Source of the DNA: Gammaproteobacteria bacterium
GTDB taxonomy: Bacteria > Pseudomonadota > Gammaproteobacteria > SZUA-152
Direction: 5' to 3'
Assembly: GCA_013152545.1 (NCBI GenBank)
Contig: JAADGF010000073.1
Coordinates: 1-60,249, forward strand
Length of the DNA: 60,249 bases
Part shown: in pieces, positions 1 through 8,636 of the stretch
Layout of the letters: each line of letters begins with the position of its first letter
Position numbering within the stretch: the first letter of the stretch is position 1
Made by a program: the position numbers and the translations under genes
The notes under the pieces: model-generated
The model's database searches: none
Told to the model about the DNA's origin: nothing
The model's input: only the letters and a program-made list of their open reading frames with translations

Positions 1-16
1 TACGGCAAAAAGTAAA

Positions 17-103
17 TGGTGCCCGGGGCCGGAATCGAACCGGCACGGCCGTTAAGCCGAGGGATTTTAAGTCCCTTGTGTCTACCAATTTCACCACCCG
101 GGC
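17..103 (-). tRNA. leuZ: tRNA-Leu (anticodon TAA)
   Basis: Read on the minus strand this folds as a class II tRNA with a 7-bp acceptor stem (GCCCGGG/CCCGGGC), an anticodon loop with TAA, a long variable arm and a T arm containing GGTTCGATTCC. The 3' CCA is encoded (17-19 on the plus strand read TGG). It is the last of three tRNAs downstream of pgsA, the same order as glyW-cysT-leuZ of enteric bacteria, which supports the identity. Confidence 0.95.
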
Positions 104-203
104 GATCTGCACTAACATACAATTTAATAAGTACAACGTAAATAAGCGCAACACAATAACAACGTGCACCAGCGTGTACAATACCGAATATACAGTGAAA
201 ATG

Positions 204-277
204 TGGAGGCGGAACCCGGAGTCGAACCGAGGTACACGGATTTGCAATCCGCTGCATAGCCACTCTGCCATTCCGCC
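204..277 (-). tRNA. cysT: tRNA-Cys (anticodon GCA)
   Basis: Minus-strand cloverleaf with acceptor stem GGCGGAA/TTCCGCC seen on the plus strand, anticodon loop TTGCAAA giving GCA, T loop TTCGA and encoded CCA. It is the middle gene of the Gly-Cys-Leu tRNA group that follows pgsA. Confidence 0.95.
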
Positions 278-334
278 AGACCTCTCTCGCCTGGATAAAA
301 TCGTAACCATTCAACGAGAGAGCCCCAAAACCAA

Positions 335-362
335 AAAACCCCGACCGCAGGACCGAGGTTTT
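335..362 (-). terminator. Strong hairpin between tRNA-Gly and tRNA-Cys
   Basis: On the minus strand a 12-bp stem (including three G-T pairs) with a CTGC loop is followed by a run of T. It looks like a Rho-independent terminator, yet it lies between tRNA-Gly and tRNA-Cys. It may partly terminate or attenuate a read-through transcript, or be an RNA-processing signal. The two downstream tRNAs might therefore need their own promoter. Confidence 0.5.
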
Positions 363-394
363 ATATTCGTGCACCATACCCCGTGGAGGAAGAA

Positions 395-470
395 TGGAGC
401 GGGAAACGAGATTCGAACTCGCGACCCCAACCTTGGCAAGGTTGTGCTCTACCAGCTGAGCTATTCCCGC
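395..470 (-). tRNA. glyW: tRNA-Gly (anticodon GCC)
   Basis: Minus-strand cloverleaf with acceptor stem GCGGGA, anticodon loop TTGCCAA giving GCC, T loop TTCGAAT and encoded CCA. First tRNA after pgsA, matching the enteric order uvrC-pgsA-glyW-cysT-leuZ. Confidence 0.95.
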
Positions 471-682
471 GTTGGTCCAAGCCGTGGTATTCTACCGTTC
501 AACTTGCCACTGTCAAGCCGTTTTTAGGAAAACCAAGCCATTAACACGAATAAATCGTTTATTGAAGGTAACAGCTCATGCTCACGCTTTATCCGCAAAA
601 CCTATTCGCAATGGGTGCAACCAAACAACCGTATATTATTACAAGCCGACTCTTTTACCACCGCCCACCCCCATCACTACCA

Positions 683-1252
683 TCAACTTTTTGAGAGTAT
701 TGGCCAGGCGGCCTTGAGATAGACAAACATAGACCATATTGTTAATCCAGCGGCAATATAAAGCAGCACAAAACCCACCTCAGCGGTGGGTATATCGCCA
801 ATCGATTGCTTGTAAAGCAAAAAAGGAATTGCCAGCATTTGCGCGATGGTTTTCATTTTTCCGATAACGGAAACTGCAACCTGTGCACGCTCTCCAATTT
901 CCGCCATCCACTCCCGCAAAGCGGAAATAACGATTTCCCGACCAATAATGATGCCTGCGGCCAATGCCATTAATAAGTCAGGAAACGAGGTGGGATTCTT
1001 GTCGACCAGCATAATGAGGGCAATCACCACCATTAGCTTGTCAGCCACTGGGTCTAAAAATGCGCCAAACGCAGAAGTTTGCTTCAGTTTTCTTGCTAAA
1101 TAACCATCCAACCAATCCGTTATCGCTGCCAGGCAAAATATAATAGTTGCTGTCAGGTGGGCCCCAGACCATGGTAAATAAAACACCACAACAAAAACGG
1201 GGATCAAAGCGATCCGGAGTAATGTTAATATGTTTGGAATATTGTGTGCCAT
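683..1252 (-). CDS. pgsA: CDP-diacylglycerol-glycerol-3-phosphate 3-phosphatidyltransferase
   Basis: An inner-membrane enzyme that joins CDP-diacylglycerol and sn-glycerol 3-phosphate to make phosphatidylglycerophosphate, the first committed step to phosphatidylglycerol and cardiolipin. The 189-residue length is normal for the family. The CDP-alcohol phosphotransferase signature is complete at about residues 45-70: DGYLAR, then G-A-F, then DPVADK, which provides the metal-binding aspartates. Several hydrophobic segments span the rest of the protein. It lies about 65 bp downstream of uvrC on the same strand and leads into three tRNA genes, a gene order shared with E. coli. The start is the ATG before AHNIPN. 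Confidence 0.95.
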   Translation of the reverse strand: MAHNIPNILTLLRIALIPVFVVVFYLPWSGAHLTATIIFCLAAITDWLDGYLARKLKQTSAFGAFLDPVADKLMVVIALIMLVDKNPTSFPDLLMALAAGIIIGREIVISALREWMAEIGERAQVAVSVIGKMKTIAQMLAIPFLLYKQSIGDIPTAEVGFVLLYIAAGLTIWSMFVYLKAAWPILSKS

Positions 1253-1318
1253 CAGAGGCTCATTCTAAGTTACTGTTTTATGGTTTGGATATCGCAATTT
1301 TAATCGATTTTTACCAGT

Positions 1319-3214
1319 TTAATCATCAGAGTGAAAGGTATCATATATCTTTTGCGCAATTTCGACACTAATACCGGACACTTTACTCAAATCTTCGATT
1401 CCCGCACGCTGAATCCCTTGCAATCCACCAAATTGCTTCAATAAACGCTGTCGACGTTTTGGGCCTAAGCCAGTAATGTCTTCTAAGATGGAACGAGTAC
1501 GCGCTTTCGCCCGACGTTGGCGATGCCCGGTAATGGCAAACCGATGTGCTTCATCGCGGATTTGCTGTACCAAATGCAATGCACTGGAATCAGATGGCAA
1601 CGCCAATGCATGATTCTTATTTATTATAAATAACGTTTCCAGGCCGGGTTTACGCGCAAGCCCCTTAGCGACACCCACCAGCAAAACACCCGAAATTTGT
1701 AGCTCTTCAAGGACTTTTTCTGCCTCTGATAATTGCCCCTTGCCACCGTCAATGAACAAAATATCCGGTAACTTGCCTTCTCCTTTTTTCAGTCGGGTGT
1801 AACGCCTCGTCAGCGCCTGCTGCATAGCAGCATAATCATCACCGGGTGTAATGCCATCGATATTAAAACGTCGGTAATCTGCTTTAACGAGTCCATTGGT
1901 ATCCATTACCACACAGGATGCCACCGTTGCTTCTCCCATCGTATGGCTGATATCGAAACATTCAAGCCGCTGAGGCAACGTGTCCAGCACAAGCGCATCT
2001 TGCAGCGCCTCAAAACGATTAAGAAGACTGGCTTTGTTCGCCAGTTGATTCGTCAATGCGTTAACTGCATTGAGTTCGGCCATTTTCACCCAACGGGCTC
2101 GATCACCGCGAACACGATAGTTTATATTAATTTTACGCTCTGCTTGAGAACTTAACACATCCTGCAATAGCCCGATTTCACCCGGTTCTGCATTTGTAAT
2201 AATTTCCGCCGGAATAGTGTCGGCGGTTTTTTGGCTGACACTATTCCGACTTAAATAATATTGCGATATAAATGCGTCAAGAATATCGGCCAAGTGTGCA
2301 TACTGGGTGTGCTTTGGGAAAAAAGTCTTATTACCCAGATTACGACCATCCCGAATAAAAAAGACCTGCACGCAACCAACACCATTTTTTTCAACGGCGG
2401 CAATAACATCAATATTGCCGTGTTCACTGCTAATATATTGTTTTTCCTGCACACGACGTAAACTGGCAATTTGATCACGGTACCGCGCGGCTTTTTCATA
2501 GGCCAACGCTTTGGCTGCCACTTCCATTTCCGCGACGAGTTCTTCAATAATGCGCACACTTTTTCCCTGTAAAAACATTATTGCATGACGCAGATCCTCC
2601 TCATATCGAGCCTCGTCAACCTGGCTGACACAAGGTGCGGTACACCGCTGGATTTGATATTGCAAACAGGCTCGTGTGCGGTTACGAAAAAAATTATCGT
2701 CACATTGACGAATACGAAAAACTTTTTGCAATAAATTCAATGTTTCTCGAACCGCTCCAGCACTGGGGTATGGCCCAAAATACTCTCCCGGCATGTTTTT
2801 AGCACCACGGTGAAAACTGAGCCGGGGAAAACCATGACGCTTATCGAGATAAATGTAAGGATAACTTTTATCATCGCGTAATAAGATGTTATAGCGAGGT
2901 TTAAGCTCCTTAATTAAATTACTTTCTAATAATAGTGCTTCACCTTCGGTGTGTGTCACCGTTACCAAAATATTGGCAATCTGTCCGACCATTAAACGCG
3001 TTTTAGGACTTTTGTCCCGTTTTTGAAAATAACTGGCAACCCGTTTTTTTAAGTTGCGCGCTTTGCCCACATAAATTACTTGGCCCTGACTGTCGAGCAT
3101 ACGATATACACCCGGCTTCTGTGTTAGCGATGTTACAAAATCATCCACATCGAACACCTGCGCTTCGGTCAGTACACTGACGTTCAACGGTTTCTGTGTA
3201 TTATGCGACGTCAT
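1319..3214 (-). CDS. uvrC: Excinuclease ABC subunit C
   Basis: The nuclease of nucleotide excision repair, which cuts on both sides of a lesion loaded by UvrA and UvrB. The 631 residues cover every expected part. The GIY-YIG nuclease domain begins near residue 33 (GVYRM then VIYVGKARNLKKRV). Conserved cysteines follow near residues 170-200. A UVR motif that contacts UvrB lies near 205-240, then the RNase H-like endonuclease half (ECFDISH, FIDGGKGQL). Tandem helix-hairpin-helix motifs close the C-terminus (ITGLGPKRRQRLL and KVSGISVEIAQKI). It is followed by pgsA. No strong ribosome site precedes the chosen ATG, so a start a few codons downstream is possible. Confidence 0.96.
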   Translation of the reverse strand: MTSHNTQKPLNVSVLTEAQVFDVDDFVTSLTQKPGVYRMLDSQGQVIYVGKARNLKKRVASYFQKRDKSPKTRLMVGQIANILVTVTHTEGEALLLESNLIKELKPRYNILLRDDKSYPYIYLDKRHGFPRLSFHRGAKNMPGEYFGPYPSAGAVRETLNLLQKVFRIRQCDDNFFRNRTRACLQYQIQRCTAPCVSQVDEARYEEDLRHAIMFLQGKSVRIIEELVAEMEVAAKALAYEKAARYRDQIASLRRVQEKQYISSEHGNIDVIAAVEKNGVGCVQVFFIRDGRNLGNKTFFPKHTQYAHLADILDAFISQYYLSRNSVSQKTADTIPAEIITNAEPGEIGLLQDVLSSQAERKININYRVRGDRARWVKMAELNAVNALTNQLANKASLLNRFEALQDALVLDTLPQRLECFDISHTMGEATVASCVVMDTNGLVKADYRRFNIDGITPGDDYAAMQQALTRRYTRLKKGEGKLPDILFIDGGKGQLSEAEKVLEELQISGVLLVGVAKGLARKPGLETLFIINKNHALALPSDSSALHLVQQIRDEAHRFAITGHRQRRAKARTRSILEDITGLGPKRRQRLLKQFGGLQGIQRAGIEDLSKVSGISVEIAQKIYDTFHSDD

Positions 3215-3232
3215 TTTGTGACGTTAAAACGA

Positions 3233-3895
3233 TCATTCAACACGCCTGGGTTTGCGTTTCAAATGCCGGTTAATGGAATGAAACACCGCATGAAACATTT
3301 TGGTGGTAAGCCGTTTTGTTTGTGTATTGTATCGACTACAGTGGTAAGAATCGTTTAACGTTAATTGTGAATTAAGTTGATGCACCTGATTGTGCCCAAA
3401 CGGAAACTGTTTTTGTTTCAGCCCCAGAGCTTTTATTACCGAATTATGCGCAACGCCCCCCAGGGCCAATACGATAGCACCATCACGTAATGCCTGTAGT
3501 TCATTTTTTAAAAAAGCATTGCAGGTATTAATTTCATCACCAGTGGGTTTATTTTGCGGCGGTAAACATTTCACCGCATTGGTGATACGGCATTTTTTTA
3601 AGGTGAGTCCATCATCAAAGGATAGCGAAACCGGTCCATTACTGAAACCAAATTTAAACAGTGTTTCGTAAAGTAAAATACCCGCATGATCCCCCGTGAA
3701 TGGCCGCCCGGTGGCATTAGCGCCATGCATTCCCGGCGCCAGCCCGACAATCAACACATCAGGCGATTCATCACCAAAAGCGGCAACAGGTCGTGCATGG
3801 TAATCAGGATATTGTTGGCCGATGTCATCGAGAAATACCGACAAACGCTGACAACGTCGACAATTAACATCAAAATAATCGGTATCTTGCTTCAT
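3233..3895 (-). CDS. Uracil-DNA glycosylase, family 5 (UDGb) type
   Basis: Removes uracil, and in characterised relatives other deaminated bases, from DNA to begin base excision repair. Motif 1 reads GLAPGMHGAN and motif 2 reads HCSRYNTQT, both typical of UDGb rather than family 1 (Ung) or family 4. Cysteines near the N-terminus (CRRC) fit the iron-sulfur cluster site of families 4 and 5. I start at the ATG of MKQDTDYF because GGGAG lies six bases upstream; an in-frame start ten codons earlier has no such site. It sits 18 bp upstream of uvrC on the same strand, so the two repair genes may be co-transcribed. Confidence 0.85.
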   Translation of the reverse strand: MKQDTDYFDVNCRRCQRLSVFLDDIGQQYPDYHARPVAAFGDESPDVLIVGLAPGMHGANATGRPFTGDHAGILLYETLFKFGFSNGPVSLSFDDGLTLKKCRITNAVKCLPPQNKPTGDEINTCNAFLKNELQALRDGAIVLALGGVAHNSVIKALGLKQKQFPFGHNQVHQLNSQLTLNDSYHCSRYNTQTKRLTTKMFHAVFHSINRHLKRKPRRVE

Positions 3896-4380
3896 CCAAA
3901 ACTCCCTTGTAACCTGCACGCCCATGCTTGTATTTGATATGATACGCGTTAAATGGCCGCAATCTTAATAGATTGTAACGCTTGAGGCTAGTTTACTGTG
4001 GCAGACGTACAGAAACCAACAGCACTTGCTTCAATAGGTTTCTTCCCGCCTCCTCCTCTTGTTATTCGCTAATGGCCAACGTTGACGAGGTAACGCCTTG
4101 AGGTCTATACTTGAGTAAATCACTAAGGATTTTTCACAAAATACCTAAAGACACAAATTAGCATTGGTCTACGAGTGTTGATTGTCCGTAACAACAGCAA
4201 ATTGAACCCAACGGCGGCACTCACCACGATGCCGCTATATTGGACACACAAAATTAATTTATAGACAAATTAATCACTTGCGCAACCGTACGTCAATATC
4301 CTGCATATTTTAGTCAACGTAGTCAGTGTACCCGATTGATTTTTCGAGGTTTAAGCAACATTAAAATGGAGAAAATTTAG
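3896..4380. other. Intergenic region between divergent UDG and iscU genes
   Basis: About 485 bases with no convincing gene. A 24-codon GTG-started frame near 4000-4072 (VADVQKP...) exists but has nothing to support it. The region must hold the divergent promoters of the UDG-uvrC-pgsA unit and iscU. I see no clear IscR-type dyad. AATGGAG nine bases before iscU is its ribosome site. Confidence 0.5.
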
Positions 4381-4788
4381 ATGGCTTACAGCGATAAGGT
4401 TCTAGAACATTACGAAAACCCACGTAACGTAGGGTCATTCGAGAAAGAAGATCCAAACGTAGGAACCGGTATGGTTGGCGCACCAGCCTGTGGTGACGTA
4501 ATGAGATTGCAAATTAAAGTCAATGAAAACGGCATCATCGAAGATGCAAAATTCAAAACATACGGTTGCGGTTCAGCAATCGCCTCCAGTTCTTTGCTCA
4601 CAGAATGGGTGAAGGGCAAAACTCTAGATCAAGCCAGTCAAATCAAAAACTCAGAAATTGCAGAAGAATTGGCGTTACCGCCAGTAAAAATTCACTGTTC
4701 AGTACTGGCAGAAGATGCGATAAAAGCAGCAATTCAAAATTACGAAGAAAATGCAGCTGCTATTGCTGAAAAACAGAATATACAATAA
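4381..4788 (+). CDS. iscU: Iron-sulfur cluster assembly scaffold protein IscU
   Basis: The scaffold on which cysteine desulfurase and a ferrous iron donor build [2Fe-2S] clusters. At 135 residues it is slightly longer than the usual 128. The three cluster cysteines are in place: APACGD, YGCGSA and KIHCSV. The LPPVK motif recognised by the HscA/HscB chaperones sits directly before the last cysteine. The gene is unusual in standing alone: no iscR, iscS, iscA, hscB, hscA or fdx is adjacent. It may be a displaced or second copy, with partners elsewhere in the genome. The C-terminal tail (EENAAAIAEKQNIQ) extends past the usual end. Confidence 0.93.
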   Translation: MAYSDKVLEHYENPRNVGSFEKEDPNVGTGMVGAPACGDVMRLQIKVNENGIIEDAKFKTYGCGSAIASSSLLTEWVKGKTLDQASQIKNSEIAEELALPPVKIHCSVLAEDAIKAAIQNYEENAAAIAEKQNIQ

Positions 4789-5063
4789 TCACATAGAACG
4801 AATACGACTTAACTATAACCAGCTAATTTGTTATTATGAAGGCTTACTCGACCTAGGGTCACTATGCCTTCGTCACCCTTCGAAAATGCACCGACAGTTG
4901 AGTGTTTAGTCGCTAAGTGTTTAGCACTTTGATGAATCTGTATTCTAATTTAATACACAGCACTCTATACTCGACACTAAGCATAGAGGCACTAAAATCA
5001 AGAACGACTGTATTTTTTTGAGTCGCGCTGCATATATTGGAAATCCCGTTGGAGTTTAAACGT

Positions 5064-5939
5064 ATGATCGAATTTGTTCGCCGTAAAACCATACCAACAA
5101 GCGCACTGCTGGCCACCGTAGGCACAGTACTGCTATTGCTCTCGGGATGTCTGGTCAGTGACGACGAAGAACTCAAAACATTGATTGACCGCGATAACAA
5201 TACACTGCATACCATTAAGGCTGGCGACTTTATGGAGTACCGTGTCGCTGGTCAAGTTACCATCGCGGCCAACAACCCGCAATTCGTTACGGGAACCTTA
5301 ACCATCACCTGGGAAAACACACAGATACCCCGTCCGTTTGGCGATACGCCTCCAATCGATGTTTTAAAGGAAATCACAACCTTAACCCTTGGTAGCACTT
5401 CTTACGAAACCTTACGTTATATCAAACAACAAACAGATGGAACTATCGATCTGTACGCGTTTGATGGAGCAAACCCGGACGAATACTATCGTGTCGGCCC
5501 CGATAACGAAAACCTTGGTAACATAGCGCCAGTCAGTATATTACATTCTGATGTAAAAACCACTGGCACTGAAAACATCAATTACAAAATCGCGGAAGAT
5601 TGTAAAACCGGGCTAAGTTGCACGAACAAAATAATGTCTATCACCAATAATGTTACTTACCAAGGGGATGCTGAAATCCAGACCGATGTGGGGAAGTTTA
5701 ATACCTTGAGATTGGACTATGACGGTTCACTGATCCCCTCATTCACAAACATTGCAACCATATTTGACATACGCAGTGCCTGTGACGAAAGCAACGCCAA
5801 ATTTGGTGGTAATTTATACATATTTCCACAAGTGGGTATTGTGCGAATAGACCAACGGTGTAATAACCTCGCGGGGGGCGGACACGACTACACAGCAGTA
5901 TTAACCAATACCAATATTGCTATCCCTAAACCGAAATAA
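5064..5939 (+). CDS. Predicted lipoprotein of unknown function
   Basis: The product begins with a charged n-region and a hydrophobic stretch ending in a lipobox, LLSGC, near residue 28, so it should be lipid-anchored. The mature part (about 265 residues) is beta-rich with several cysteines (CKTGLSC and later C residues) and no motif I recognise. I start at MIEFVRR because GGAG is placed nine bases upstream; an earlier ATG nine codons before lacks this. It lies between iscU and the convergent end of the flagellar operon, so its neighbours give no functional hint. Confidence 0.75.
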   Translation: MIEFVRRKTIPTSALLATVGTVLLLLSGCLVSDDEELKTLIDRDNNTLHTIKAGDFMEYRVAGQVTIAANNPQFVTGTLTITWENTQIPRPFGDTPPIDVLKEITTLTLGSTSYETLRYIKQQTDGTIDLYAFDGANPDEYYRVGPDNENLGNIAPVSILHSDVKTTGTENINYKIAEDCKTGLSCTNKIMSITNNVTYQGDAEIQTDVGKFNTLRLDYDGSLIPSFTNIATIFDIRSACDESNAKFGGNLYIFPQVGIVRIDQRCNNLAGGGHDYTAVLTNTNIAIPKPK

Positions 5940-5965
5940 CGCTCAACACCACAATGCCAACCACA

Positions 5966-6868
5966 TTATAGGAAATTAAACAAAGACAGATTCTGAATCT
6001 GTGCAAACACTTGTTGAGATGCTTGCAAACCCAACAACTGCACATTCAGTCGGCTAATCGCTTCAGCCATATCCAGGTCTTCTATCCCTGATAGCGTCTG
6101 TTGGCTTTGATTAACCAACTCATCGTTAAAGTCCCGATAGCTCTCGATGGCATTAAACCTTGCGCCAAGCGCGGCACGCACCGACAAAACATTATCATGT
6201 GCGGCCTGAAGATCATCCAAAATAACCGTTGAGGTTGTATTCGATTCCAGACCAACAATATAATCATAGAGTGTTTTAAACATGCTTTGGTTGCCACCAC
6301 CACTGAATGCGATATTTATAAATACATCGTCACCCGGGTCGCCAACTGCAATTTGTCGATCCTCGCCTATTTGCACATTGCGTTGCCCATTATCACCCGT
6401 ATAGTTAAAAGTACCGGCTGGGCTCTCAGTAAAAGGAAGCGTATCGACATTATCACCCGCAAACAGATACTCGCCATTGCTATCAGTGGCATTTGCCAAA
6501 GCCATCATCTCCGCCAGATTCTCGCGAAGCTCCAACGCAATATTGATTCGATCCTGTGGGCCGACAGAATCGCTATTCGCCTGTACGGTCAATTCCATCA
6601 CTCGGGTCAATACATTGGTGACACTAGTGAGCGCACCTTCCCCCAAACTCAACCTCGACTCAGCAGCATCTGAATTTTTTGAAAACTGGCTAATTCGCTC
6701 AACAAGTTCACGCAAAGGCAAGACTTTCGTTGCTCCAACCGGATCATCCGATGGTCGGATTATTCGCCTGCCCGTTGCAAGTTGCAGTTGCGTTTCAGCC
6801 AATGCGGCATTGCGATCTAACATGGCATTGATGCCTTGTTGTTGCATTTGCAGAGTAGACACGCGCAT
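5966..6868 (-). CDS. flgL: Flagellar hook-associated protein 3 (hook-filament junction)
   Basis: FlgL forms the second junction ring between hook and filament. The 300 residues have the flagellin-like ends expected: N-terminal MRVSTLQMQQQGI with a coiled-coil region, and C-terminal AISRLNVQLLGLQASQQVFAQ. A less conserved middle domain (about 130-220) includes the typical EYLFAG stretch. It is the last gene of the operon, 63 bp after flgK. Confidence 0.95.
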   Translation of the reverse strand: MRVSTLQMQQQGINAMLDRNAALAETQLQLATGRRIIRPSDDPVGATKVLPLRELVERISQFSKNSDAAESRLSLGEGALTSVTNVLTRVMELTVQANSDSVGPQDRINIALELRENLAEMMALANATDSNGEYLFAGDNVDTLPFTESPAGTFNYTGDNGQRNVQIGEDRQIAVGDPGDDVFINIAFSGGGNQSMFKTLYDYIVGLESNTTSTVILDDLQAAHDNVLSVRAALGARFNAIESYRDFNDELVNQSQQTLSGIEDLDMAEAISRLNVQLLGLQASQQVFAQIQNLSLFNFL

Positions 6869-6931
6869 AATAATTACATCCTCGACGGCATCTTAAGCCT
6901 AAACGAATTAACTGATAAATCCCGAACGGTA

Positions 6932-8572
6932 TTACCTAACGGCATCAATGAGCGTCTGAAAGAGTGAATCAACGATTGTCACAACACGGGCGGATGCCTG
7001 ATAAGCTTGCTGGAATTTTAACAAATTTGCAGCTTCTTCATCGAGATTAACGCCAGAGACTGCACTGCGTGATGCCTGTGCCTGCTCCAGTAATGCCTTC
7101 TGAGCCTTTCCATTTACTAAAGCCTGATTGGTTTTAATACCTACATCAGCAATAATTTCACCAAAGGCGCCCTGATATGTTGCCGTGGAACCTGCCAGCG
7201 ATTTCTGGGTTTGCAACGCCACAAGTGCCAATGCATTGCTATTGTTGCCCACCGCCGTACCAGAAGCCGCCGCCGCAATCGCCGCCGGGTTGGTGATATC
7301 TACGCCGGACGCTGAAGCGGCAAAACGTGTCGGCAAAATCAAAAAACTGTCGCCAGCCACAACCGTCCCGGCCAGGGATATTGAAATACCCTCTGATGCT
7401 ACAGTTCTTGGCAAATCAGATACAGCGAAACCACTATCAACCACCGTGTTATCAGATTGTCGAACCAATAAAAAATCGCTACCATTATAGTTAAGACGAT
7501 AGTCACTAACCTGCAAGGCATTCACATCCGCGATGCTCACACTCACAGTCCCACTGCTTGCAGCGTTACCCACACTCGGCAATACCCGAGGGCTTGCCGT
7601 ATCTACTGCTGTAAAAAAATCACCGCCTGCATTACCATTAAAATCGGCGCCCAGCCGATGTTGCGTATTAAATGTATTGGCAAGACTAATGGCAATTCTG
7701 CCCAGCGCATTTTGGGAAGGGATAATCACATCCTGGCGCACCCTCAGCAACCCTCCCATTTCACCGCCCGTTACTTGCTTTGAAATAGCAACTGTACTTG
7801 TTCCAACCTGCAAAGCCACTTCTTTTTGCGTGACATCAAACTCATTATTCGACAACGACAGCTTATTCGTTGCAGCCCCCAACACCAGCGATTGTCCGGT
7901 ACCAACATACACATTAATTGAACCATCATTTATAGCAACACTCGTCACATTAACCAATTTTGATAAATCATTAACCAAACGATCCCGTTGATCCAATAGA
8001 TCATTAGCCGATCCACCACCAGAGGCCACAATATCGCGATTTATTTCGCTAATGGATTCAGCCAGACTATTAACCTGCCCGACCATAACATCGAGCTGAG
8101 CATTAACACTGCTGCGCATATCCTCCAAATGCCGATCTAAGGAACGTAATCTATCCGTTAATGACTCCCCTTTCAGGATCATCACTTGCCGTGCCGGAGT
8201 TGAGGTGGGATTAGTCGATACGTCCTGAACGGCACTAAAAAATTGCTGCAAAGATGACCCCAGCGCAATATCCGTATCACCCAATAAAGTATCCAATTGT
8301 GATGCCATTGAGGAGTAGGCTTTTAATTCACCATAACTTGATGTACGCGTATCGACCTGATTAACCAAAAACTTATCATATATCCGATCAACAGCGCTTG
8401 TTTGAACACCCCTGCCAACGTAGCTATTCCCCAACAATTGTGGTGTACGGGACATTAAGTCCACTCGTTGGCGGGAATACCCTTCAGTGCCAACGTTGGC
8501 GATATTATGACTTACAGTGGCAATTGCTCTTTGGTAGGCCAGTAATCCACTTACAGCTGTCGTTAACGGCAT
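6932..8572 (-). CDS. flgK: Flagellar hook-associated protein 1
   Basis: FlgK is the first junction protein on top of the hook. The N-terminus has the rod/hook family motif (AYQRAIATVSHNIANVGTEG) and the C-terminus the matching helix (NLLKFQQAYQASARVVTIVDS), both used for helical packing. The 546 residues fit the family. The central part is Ser/Asn/Gly-rich and variable. It lies between flgJ and flgL. The 64-bp gap before it shows no convincing sigma-28 promoter. Confidence 0.96.
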   Translation of the reverse strand: MPLTTAVSGLLAYQRAIATVSHNIANVGTEGYSRQRVDLMSRTPQLLGNSYVGRGVQTSAVDRIYDKFLVNQVDTRTSSYGELKAYSSMASQLDTLLGDTDIALGSSLQQFFSAVQDVSTNPTSTPARQVMILKGESLTDRLRSLDRHLEDMRSSVNAQLDVMVGQVNSLAESISEINRDIVASGGGSANDLLDQRDRLVNDLSKLVNVTSVAINDGSINVYVGTGQSLVLGAATNKLSLSNNEFDVTQKEVALQVGTSTVAISKQVTGGEMGGLLRVRQDVIIPSQNALGRIAISLANTFNTQHRLGADFNGNAGGDFFTAVDTASPRVLPSVGNAASSGTVSVSIADVNALQVSDYRLNYNGSDFLLVRQSDNTVVDSGFAVSDLPRTVASEGISISLAGTVVAGDSFLILPTRFAASASGVDITNPAAIAAAASGTAVGNNSNALALVALQTQKSLAGSTATYQGAFGEIIADVGIKTNQALVNGKAQKALLEQAQASRSAVSGVNLDEEAANLLKFQQAYQASARVVTIVDSLFQTLIDAVR

Positions 8573-8636
8573 AAATCACCCCAGTTTTTTGAGTCGCGAT
8601 ATCGGTTAAAATATAACAGACTGAGGCGATAACATT

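Noticed and set aside
78-527. A 149-codon plus-strand frame across the tRNA genes
   Set aside because: It runs through three tRNAs on the opposite strand; its protein contains translated tRNA sequence such as NPESNRGTRI.
4838-4880. AGGGTCACTATGCCTTCG after iscU resembling part of the element near 39520
   Set aside because: Only about 18 bases are similar and the flanks do not match; too short to call a third repeat copy.
8573-8636. Sigma-28 promoter before flgK
   Set aside because: ACCGATATC on the minus strand resembles part of the -10, but no TAAAG-type -35 lies at the right distance.
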